Assembly (NCBI GenBank): GCA_002786025.1
Contig: NHNW01000079.1
Coordinates: 1 to 64,000 of the forward strand
Direction of reading: 5' to 3'
DNA from: Zasmidium citrigriseum
Lineage: Eukaryota > Ascomycota > Dothideomycetes > Mycosphaerellales > Mycosphaerellaceae
Length of the DNA: 64,000 nt
This document shows positions 56,564-64,000 of the stretch, piece by piece. The notes under the pieces are model-generated. The model searched no databases. It worked only from the letters and a program-made list of their open reading frames with translations, and was not told the DNA's origin. The position numbers and the translations under genes are program-made. Positions within the stretch are counted from its first letter, which is position 1. Every line of letters begins with the position of its first letter.

Positions 56564-58009
56564 ATGTTGTCCAGATTGAATCCATGGGCCAAACCCGCCG
56601 AAACACAGCCTTGCGACGCTCCCGTCCAAGCGCTGCCAGCCTCATGGTATCGATCTGAGGCGATGTACGAGCTTGAGCGTCGAGCCATCTTCTCGAGGAA
56701 GTGGATCGTCGTCACGCATACAACCAGACTCAAGAAGCCCGGAGATTTCATACAAGTCAAAGAAGCCGGCTTTGCCTTCTTGATCCTAAAAGATCGTCAA
56801 GGTAACATTCGGGCTCATCACAATGTGTGTCGCCACAGAGCGTATCCGCTGGTCGAACAAGAGTCAGGTCATGTCAACATTTTCTCCTGCAAGTATCACG
56901 GTATGCCATCCTTCTTGCGTATTCATGTACAAATCTCATAGTCAATAGGCTGGTCGTACGGTCTGGATGGGCGACTTGCCAAAGCTCCGAAATACGATGA
57001 GCTGTCGACTTTCGACAAAGGTTTGAACGGATTGTTCGGCATTCACGTCCACGTGGATCGGCTTGGATTCATATGGATCAATCTAGATTCGCAAGCAACG
57101 CCAGGTGTTGCTTGGGAAGACGACTTCAAGGGCGTTGATGAGGAGCCACGGCTCCAACCTTTCGACTTATCACAATATCATCTCGATCACGAGTGGGACA
57201 TGATTGGCGACTTCAATTGGAAGACTCTAGCAGATAATTATAACGAGGTATGTCCTGTTCCCCGCTGCAAATACAAACACTGAGGTATCAACAACGTAGT
57301 GCTACCACTGTCCTACTGGCCACCCAGCCTTGAACGCTGTTTCAGATTTTGCACCTTATAGAGTTGAGACAAAGGGCGGCCATATCCAGCACTTCAACGT
57401 CGATAGGGGCGAAGAAGAGGACTCCAAATTGGGTGTATTCAGCTCTTTCTATTACCCGAACTCATCGATAACGGTGTCGTAGGTCCACACCTCGAGAGTG
57501 TGCGTTAACGCGGAAAGAATTGCTAATGATTGACAGTCCACACTTCTTCTATATTCAGCGTTGCGTTCCCTTGTCTGCAAGCCAGACAAGAATGGAGTAC
57601 GAAGTATACCGCCACAACGATGCGAATGATCGAGACTTTGACAGAATCAACAACATATTCAAGCAAGTCCTCAAAGAAGACAAAGAATTGTGCAATGCCG
57701 CACAGAAGAATTTGAATGCTGGTGTGTTCGACAGCGGCGAGCTACACCCACGGGTGGAGAAGGTAATGATGTCCAACTATGGCAAATCGGACTTCAAATA
57801 CTGATCTGGTTTTCTAGGGTCCGCTGTTCTTTCAGCAGCTAACGAAGAAGCTAGTGATGGAGCATCGCAAAGCTGAAGAAGCTGCCAGGGAAGAGATCTG
57901 GCCCGCAAGGCCACAGCAGAGTTTCAAAGACACCGCTACCCATGACGAGGACATCCGCTTTTGCGCTCAATTGGACTGTAGCAATAGCAAAGACGACTTG
58001 TCCTGGTGA
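56564..58009 (+). CDS. Rieske non-heme iron oxygenase, choline-monooxygenase-like
   Basis: Five exons (56564-56900, 56949-57247, 57300-57478, 57537-57762, 57818-58009) give 410 residues. The Rieske 2Fe-2S site is C-R-H (NVCRHRAYPL) and C-K-Y-H (FSCKYHGW), about residues 90-115. The mononuclear iron site is ADNYNECYHCPTGHP, with the two His four residues apart. Layout and length match plant and fungal choline monooxygenase and bacterial glycine-betaine demethylase. It would hydroxylate an N-methyl or adjacent carbon of a quaternary amine using a separate reductase, none of which is seen in this window. The end is 21 bp from the convergent regulator. Confidence 0.88.
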
Positions 58010-58030
58010 GGACATCTGTACAAGTAATAT

Positions 58031-60244
58031 TCAAACATCTTCTCTGGGCAACCCTACATTAAACCAGTCGTCTATCGCTTTGCCAAAGTCATGCACTTGC
58101 CAAGGCAGAGAATCCATATGTGACTCCGTGCTCACGCCCGGACCCCAGAGCTGCTCCTCTAATGTTTCGTTATGAAGGTCTATGTCTCGATCATTGAGAG
58201 CGTCAAGTATGGGTTCTTGGAAGGATGAAGCTCTTGGGGTAGACTGATCTTGAATGCCCTGAGGAGGGTACTCCGGATTCGGATCCGATGATGCCGCGGG
58301 ATGACCAGTGATGCCTACAGAGCCCACAAGATCGAACTCTGCCACCGTAGATTGCCGACTGATATCCGAGGACGACGATTTTGACTCAAAGATGGATTGA
58401 TCCACAGAAGCTCCCTCTTGGCCAGCATGAGTGGCAACGAGCAAGTTCCATAGTAGATGTGAGTTGATCTTCCAAACTGAAGGACTGTGGGGATCTGGGG
58501 CAATGTCAGAGGAGGTGAGAATGACACTCTCCTGTAACTTCTTGAGGTTATTAACCTAATTTTGTCAGTTCTTCATCCCTGACATGTATCAACGAGTCGA
58601 CGTACCATCATCGCCACATTGGGCCAATATCGCCCAAGTTTGTCGAGAAACCGCAGGCATTTTTCGAATCCCTCTTTCGATTTCTCACGCAAGAAGTCGT
58701 CCTCCACGAAGCTGTGCTGCAGGTGAATGGTGGCTACAACGACGACATGATGAGCCAAAGATGGATCCGATGGCTGAAAAGACTTCTGTTCCAGTAAGTC
58801 GATGAAGTAGATAATCCATCCTGCGTTTCGTGACAATTGCTCGAAAGACTGGCGAAGAAAGGTGCGTGGTACGATATGTCGACAGTCCCGCAGTCTTAGC
58901 GAAAGCAGGAAGGGATGGTTGAGAGTGCATGCTATTCCAGCATACGTGAATTGCAGGAATAGTCGTGGTCCAAAGAAGTCTCGACGTGCGTGTAAGTCCT
59001 CTTTACTTTGGTCCATCAATCGACTTCCAACGAAACGATGCTGTAAGGGGACGCATGCGTCCAGCTCCATGTTTCGTAAGAATATTGACATGTAGTCAGA
59101 TTTAGCATCCCAAGGAGGAGGTGCGTTTCTCTCAACATGTCGTCCAGCGTACACCTGGGTCTGTCGCCATAGGTCCGCCAATAGCCTTGATGTTGTGTGC
59201 ATGTCTAACTGGTCGGAGCTACCGGATGTGATTTTGATAGACGCCAAGGATTCTGGAAGATCAGTTGCTTCTGCGTGCAGACCCTGCAACATCACGACGC
59301 ACTGGAAGCATTCGGTAAAACCCTCGATGTCTTGCCCTGTTGGCGCTTCTGTTCGACTTCGGGCCAGTCCACTAGCGATAGCTAAGTCAAGACGAGCTTG
59401 GATGATCTTCCCTTCGGAGAAAGCCACCATGCTAAGCAAGCAGAGAGCCTGCAAAGATGAGATGCTGACCTGCTCGTTCTCAATATTTTGCATGACCATT
59501 GCCCTGCACCTTTTCGATTTGGAACGGACCAGATCTCGATATCGAGCGTCAAAATTCCGAGGTGGGAAGCGTACGCTCAAGGCTTCGATGGCAAGTCTCA
59601 AAGCTGGATCAAAAGCGGCGATAGTGGTCTCTGGCTTGAAGAGTGCAAGAGGTTGGTTGTGGCAGTAAACCATGAAACATTCAAAGATTTCAAGGAAGAC
59701 GAGATCCCCTTCATTTCTTGCAGGCTGTCTTTCAAAAGGATCGAATCAGACACAGCAGCGGGAGCAATCGTGGAGATGCTTCTGAGGCTTACCGACGACT
59801 GACGCCGTGTTGCCCGGTGTCTTCCGCGTCTCCTGGTAAGAACGGACTGGAAGGGTGGCTCGCAGGTCGTTGGTCTGTCGGGATCTGCACAGGGTGTTGG
59901 AGCTGCTCTACGAGAGAGTCTAGCTTCCTCTCGAGGCTTTCCATCCTGTCTTCCTTGGCCATTCAGTTAGTGTCGAAAATGACGAATCAGATACCGATGC
60001 ATACCATCTTTCTGGCCTTACTCGAAGGCCCAGAGCCTTGAGCCTCAGCATCATCGTAGTGACATCGGTGACCAAGTCTCAAGCAATATGTACACGCTGG
60101 ACGTTCTCCAGGGCACCTCGTCTTCTTGCGTCTGTTTTGGTTCGTCAAAGGCTTTTTGGCCAAACAGCAGAATCGGAACACATCTCACCGGCAGGGCTCG
60201 CAAGCCTGGCGTGTCCTTTTAACGGGCCTGGGAATGTCGTCCAT
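58031..60244 (-). CDS. Zn2Cys6 transcription factor of the catabolic cluster
   Basis: Five exons (60244-60189, 60131-60005, 59953-59793, 59728-58606, 58555-58031) give 663 residues. The first intron splits the zinc cluster: C-EP-C-RRKKTR-C-PGERPA-C-TY-C-LRLGHR-C, residues 15-42. A coiled coil (RMESLERKLDSLVEQL) and a middle-homology region starting LEIFECFMVYCHNQPL follow. The C terminus is acidic and Ser/Pro-rich, likely for activation. Its position among the Rieske, flavin oxidase, monooxygenase and Dabb genes makes it the probable pathway regulator. Confidence 0.88.
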
Positions 60245-60757
60245 ATCGGCAAGGCGGTTGCGGGCAATCTTCAGCGTTATCTGCCACGGCGCAGATGGGA
60301 CTGCTGTGATTGCGGAGGTGGAGGCCATCATATCATATCTCAGCTATATCGTATTGCTGCTGTATTCGGACAAGCGCATGTATTAGCTTCATATCCTCTG
60401 AGCCTACTTCACCTCATGTCCAACGCTGTTTCCTTCGTCATCTCGCTGTTCTCCCATCCGACTGACACTTCAACGACCGAACGATGGCGAGCAATGCGCT
60501 TGCGAGTGGCATTGACTCTCCATATAGTTATTCCTCCAAAGGTCAAATACACCCTCCTCCAGCAGGACGTGTTTTCATTTATCCGCTCGGTCCGAAGTCC
60601 GGAGGCATATAGCCGTAGGCTATATGGGACAGGGATGAGTTTCTACGAGACGTTTGTTCTCCAGTCCAAGGTATTGGTGATGGATCACCGGCTTTAAAGC
60701 ACACTCAACTGGCATGAACTTCTCCTATCGAAGGCTGCATACTCCTCGCTCACCGGT
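60245..60757. other. Intergenic, no gene supported
   Basis: Upstream of the regulator. An ORF crossing 60038-60697 on the plus strand overlaps the regulator's first exons in another frame and is a shadow. Confidence 0.55.
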
Positions 60758-61127
60758 ATGGCTCCAACAACTCACGAACCACGGCTCATCATCATAGGCT
60801 GTGGAGTTGCTGAAATTGCTCTGTCCGCTCGCCTGCGCTCAACACTGGGCTACAAGAGCTTCGTGATCGAAGACCATGGTGTGGATCTCAGGCTGTACTA
60901 ACTGGAATCTGGACAGCTCGGGTCGCAATACGACAAACTATCATGACGCCACCTGGAAGTTCTGGTATCAATTGTATTGGCCGGTCTGGAAAGACTTCAA
61001 TATCTCTGGCAAGAAGGTCACTTACCCCTTGCACCCATCCCTGGAGAACGGTCTTTGGTTGTTGGGTCTTGCAAGTGTGTCTGGTGCGCTCTACGGCGCA
61101 CTTTCTCGGGGATCATTCAGGCTGTGA
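60758..61127 (+). pseudogene. Gutted FAD monooxygenase relic (N and C termini joined by deletion)
   Basis: From ATG 60758 the sequence encodes a monooxygenase start with the FAD fingerprint IIIGCGVAEIALSARLR and then GYKSFVI. Immediately after (about 60,870) it becomes the C-terminal end of the same family in another frame: SGCTNWNLDSSGRNTTNYHD, then ATWKFWYQLYWPVW and a final hydrophobic tail. The roughly 500 residues between are missing and the joined frame ends at TAA near 60,898. This is an internal deletion of a Baeyer-Villiger-type gene, not an intron, because the sequence between the two parts is nearly zero length. It is distinct from the intact gene at 52412. Confidence 0.75.
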
Positions 61128-61318
61128 ACAGCAACAGTCGTAATGTTCTTTCGGGTTCTGTGTCCATTGAGACGAAAATGCCCAGCAGGCTTGCGATACT
61201 CGAGAATGACTTCAAAGCCGAGAATCTTTGCGTCTATCATTATCAACTCTTTGAGGTTCTGCACTTTGCTGAGATTCAACATCAGCTCCATTGGAGCTTG
61301 CAACAGTTTCAAGTTCAT

Positions 61319-61749
61319 CTATACCTCAATGTCCATCACCTGTGCCTTATCCATAATGGGCTTGAGTGCTGCAACAAGTGCTAGGTGTGCAGGGTCTTCC
61401 AAGTAGTAATCTCTGTCCTCAACGCTTTGAAACTCTACCACAAACATGTGTGTGAAACCATTCTCAAGGATTATCAGCGATTCTTCCTATTGTGAGGGCG
61501 AAAGATAACAGACCTGAGCGTTCTCGGGCGACACATCCTTCCCCCAGCGCAGTGATCTTATGTATGGCTGGCGACTGTCTGATCGGACACAGGTATCCTT
61601 CAAAGCTCCAAACGTACTCGAAACCTGCGATCTGTTTGTCAGTTCATGGTTGGAGTAGTCAGGGATCTGTGATGTGATGCCTTTTTGATTTCGTTCGAGC
61701 TGGCATCTGCGCGGAAGGCAACTTGGACGACGTGTATGATTCCAGGCAT
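61319..61749 (-). CDS. Dabb (stress-responsive A/B barrel) domain protein
   Basis: Three exons (61749-61681, 61624-61514, 61486-61319) give 115 residues. MPGIIHVVQVAFRADAS starts the domain. ALKDTCVRSDSRQPYIRSL, then WGKDVSPENAQ and GFTHMFVVEFQSVEDRDYYL, then DPAHLALV match fungal Dabb proteins. The fold is a dimeric alpha-beta barrel used by small cyclases and decarboxylases and by stress proteins. The first intron would need a GC donor (AAG|GCATCA) with a normal AG; without it the frame hits a stop. Either a rare GC-AG intron or a decayed donor is possible. Confidence 0.72.
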
Positions 61750-61968
61750 TTTGACGTTTGGGAAAGAAGTTTCCAAACAGGGAACACTTTTGACTTTGTT
61801 TTATTGGACTTGTACAAGGATAAAGCAGGCTGTCGGCTATATGCCCCTATACTTCTTGGCAATTTGATCCTGCGTGTAGTCCGAACTTTCGCGGAATTCG
61901 TTTTCCGAGTGTGTGACCTCAGAGCCCCGTCATCACCTGCTGGTGCTGTGTCTCCCTTCAAGGTTCCT

Positions 61969-63205
61969 TCATTTTGAATGCGTTGACGGCGCGCCAGCGA
62001 ACCTGGTGTAGCTGGCAGGTTGCAGACGCTCACGCTCTTGTCGAATGATGTTCGGCACCTCCTCCTCGAGCGATGGCTGGACAGGTTTCCATCCGAGGAA
62101 CTTCCTGGCTCTCTCGGCCTTGGCTCTGCTGTTCAGGCCCCACGACACCGCTTCGAAGCCTGCTTGCTCAAGGGCAGCGTCTTTGTCCAGCGGTCCCTCC
62201 TTCAAGTCGGCAGTGCCTTCGCCGCTCGAAACGGTCTTGCCCATCAGCCTCGCTAGGTCAGACCAGATGTGCTCGCCGTTCTCAGTCAGTATGTAGCCTT
62301 TGGGGCCCCACAGCTCTGGGCTCGAATCCAGAGTAACGGCTTTATTGACCAGCAATCGATACACTTCGCTAAGGTCATGAACATGTACGTTGTTCCAGCG
62401 TGCTTTGCCCTCGCCAATGATGGGGATGTACTTCTTGGTCAAAATGAGCTTCGCCATTTCATAGACCTGTCGTCCTCGCTGAGACACCGGACCACGACCT
62501 TTGCCCTGGAAAGTGTCAGCAACCGTATGGAATCTGCGGCATGTCACTTACGTATATGGTCGGTGGACAAACGATAACGGTCCTCACACCGCTCTCTGGG
62601 TTCGCGCCTGCAGCCAACGCAATCTTGTCAACATTGCGATGGAATGCTTCGTCGGGGAGATGCGTCAATTCCTCCACGCCGTCAAGGTCGTTAAACTGTT
62701 TGTCAGACCAAGAGCCAAGTCCGGCAAAGTTATCCTTGGAGTCGAAGTAGGTTAAAATACCAGTTCCACCGGTGTGGATCCAATATCCGGGTTTCTCCTT
62801 TGAATGGCCTGATCGAAGACCTTTGGCAATGGCGTTGGCTGCGCCCTCGTGATCTGAAGCGTCCGCGGCATCTATAATGGTCAGAACAATGTATTTCTCT
62901 TCGTATCGCTGCGTACTCACGAATGACAATGTCGGCCTTCGCCGCCTCGCGTTCCAAGAGGTCAGAGGCATCGAGATCACCGATGACCGTCTTCACTCCA
63001 GGAAGTGCCTCTTCAACAGCCTTCGCTTTCTCGGATGAGCGGACGAGGCAAACATAATTCCAGTTTGGATGCTCATTGTGAATGACGTATAGAGCATCTC
63101 CAGCAATGTAGCCGGTAACGCCGGTGCTGTTGTGCCCAAGTGTTAGAAAAGCGATTTTCTCAACAGTAGTGCTGTTCTCGCTTACACAAAGACGTTCGGT
63201 GCCAT
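61969..63205 (-). CDS. Extended SDR / NAD-dependent epimerase-like oxidoreductase
   Basis: Four exons (63205-63186, 63126-62921, 62871-62552, 62505-61969) give 360 residues. The Rossmann motif is NVFVTGVTGYIAGDAL (TGxTGYIAG) at the very N terminus, followed by CLVRSSEKAKAV, GDLDASD and ADIVIHAADASDH. The substrate half contains HTGGTGILTYFD, CPPTIYGKGRGP and WNNVHVHDLSEVY, as in fungal NAD(P)-dependent epimerase/dehydratase-like proteins. Substrate unknown; the Tyr-x3-Lys pair is not obvious. Same strand as the Dabb gene, 219 bp upstream. Confidence 0.85.
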
Positions 63206-63617
63206 TTTCCAGCTCTCGGTTCGTGTAGTGGTGCAAAGCGGCGGCAGTCGATGTGTTGTTGACAGGAGAAAGACAGGGTCGGAAATATATATGCGAGACC
63301 CATTCATATAGGCAATTTGCCACACCAAAAAATCGTCACGCCAAGACCTCCACTGAACTTTGATTTGTAAGAGAGAGTCGTGGTTTCAATGTCTCTGTCG
63401 CCGAATTGTCACTTCCCAGGGCGGTAAAACTACCTTTCTTGTGTCATCCGACCGATACTGTCGGAGCGGCATTGCGTCAGGCTACCAATGACCTCGATCG
63501 GACACCATCCTTCAGGGATTGCCGACGGCAACACTGGACGGCACGTTCATCAGGAGACTTCGTCACAGCTCTGACAACTCCACAATCTTCAGACTCGATT
63601 TTGACTATGTCACTGGA
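63206..63617. promoter_or_regulatory. Intergenic region with TATA candidate for the SDR gene
   Basis: A TATATAT run on the minus strand at 63285-63292 lies about 80 bp upstream of the SDR start codon. The rest is the 3' flank of the transketolase-like gene. No gene is seen. Confidence 0.5.
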
Positions 63618-64000
63618 CTAGATCAAGCGCCAACCCATGCTTCGAGCATTCGAATCACCCAGCCACTCCAAATAGGCTTTGGTACGCTTCAAGATCCCCT
63701 TCTCATCCAGCCCGAAACGCTCGTAATTGCTCTGGTTCGAAGCCGAGTACCCATATCCATTCATACCAATGCTCGCAGTTGTGTATTTGGCCCACGCCTG
63801 AGGGACATACTCTTCCACACTGATGATTGGTCGCCCATCCAGTGGGAATACCTGATCTTTGTACTGCTGACTTTGCTGGTCGAAGAGGTCCAAGCAGGGT
63901 GCGCTGACGACGCGGGCTGGACATCCTGATGAGGCCAATGTGTTCGCTGCTGCAACAGCATAGTGTAAGTTTGTTCCACAGCTGACGAAGGTCAGCCTTG
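63618..64000 (-). CDS. Transketolase / dihydroxyacetone-synthase-like enzyme (C-terminal part)
   Basis: The reading frame is open from the window edge (64000) to the stop at 63618. It starts LTFVSCGTNLHYAVAAA and continues RVVSAPCLDLFDQQSQ, ISVEEYVPQAWAKY, GYGYSASNQSNYERFGLD and a Lys-rich end, the transketolase C-terminal domain. The thiamine-binding and catalytic domains lie outside the window. Normal transketolase and formaldehyde-using dihydroxyacetone synthase cannot be separated from this part alone. Next to amine-demethylating enzymes, formaldehyde assimilation is attractive but inferred. Confidence 0.82.
   Translation of the reverse strand, partial: RLTFVSCGTNLHYAVAAANTLASSGCPARVVSAPCLDLFDQQSQQYKDQVFPLDGRPIISVEEYVPQAWAKYTTASIGMNGYGYSASNQSNYERFGLDEKGILKRTKAYLEWLGDSNARSMGWRLI

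Noticed and set aside
60038..60697. 219-codon plus-strand ORF
   Set aside because: Runs antisense through the zinc-cluster exons of the regulator, whose splice model is strongly supported.
1..64000. CRISPR arrays, rRNA and tRNA genes
   Set aside because: No regularly spaced direct repeats with unique spacers were seen, and no rRNA or tRNA was recognised by eye; a covariance-model scan would be needed to exclude tRNAs.

Overview
This window is nuclear DNA of a filamentous ascomycete, most probably a Dothideomycete. The evidence is short spliceosomal introns (about 44-64 bp, GT-AG plus at least one GC-AG), HET, WSC and Zn2Cys6/fungal-specific TF genes, several fungal sugar transporters, and a heavily RIP-mutated repeat block. 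No bacterial features, rRNA, tRNA or CRISPR were recognised. All exon boundaries were worked out by hand from reading frame and splice consensus, and summed exon lengths were checked for divisibility by three.

Layout. (1) 1 to about 18,260 is a repeat graveyard stripped of nearly all CpA/TpG by repeat-induced point mutation (RIP), with stops in every frame and no intact gene. Single frames can still be followed for kilobases. Two diverged copies of a SNF2-type helicase gene (1-1870, and about 4700-8990) and one Plavaka/CACTA-like transposase relic (about 11,100-13,900) are recognisable. (2) 18.4-25 kb holds a small WSC-domain wall protein, an NDR-like AGC kinase interrupted by one in-frame TAG, and a HET-domain gene. 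(3) 25.3-32.1 kb holds a Zn2Cys6 regulator convergent with a sugar transporter, a secreted-looking amidohydrolase and a citrate-type mitochondrial carrier; the first three look like a small carbohydrate or lactone-use module. (4) 32.4-41 kb holds a PQ-loop membrane protein, a low-complexity Ser/Arg protein and three small secreted proteins with Lys-Arg processing sites. The largest of these (37,868-38,952) is a repetitive multi-peptide precursor. (5) 41.9-47.5 kb holds a secreted heme-thiolate peroxygenase, a DUF92/TMEM19-like membrane protein and a second sugar transporter.

(6) 47.6-64 kb is a dense set of catabolic genes: a small unknown protein, a phytanoyl-CoA-dioxygenase-like protein, a cupin, an MFS transporter, a Baeyer-Villiger-type monooxygenase, a sarcosine/fructosyl-amine oxidase-like flavoprotein, a choline-monooxygenase-like Rieske oxygenase, a Zn2Cys6 regulator, a gutted monooxygenase relic, a Dabb-domain protein, an SDR/epimerase, and the 3' end of a transketolase/dihydroxyacetone-synthase-like gene. 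The enzymes fit oxidative removal of N-methyl or other amine substituents, with formaldehyde possibly captured by the last enzyme. That pathway is inference.

The most original signals are the multi-peptide precursor with kexin and dipeptidyl-aminopeptidase signatures, the amine-catabolism-like cluster, and the RIP-degraded SNF2 repeat family.
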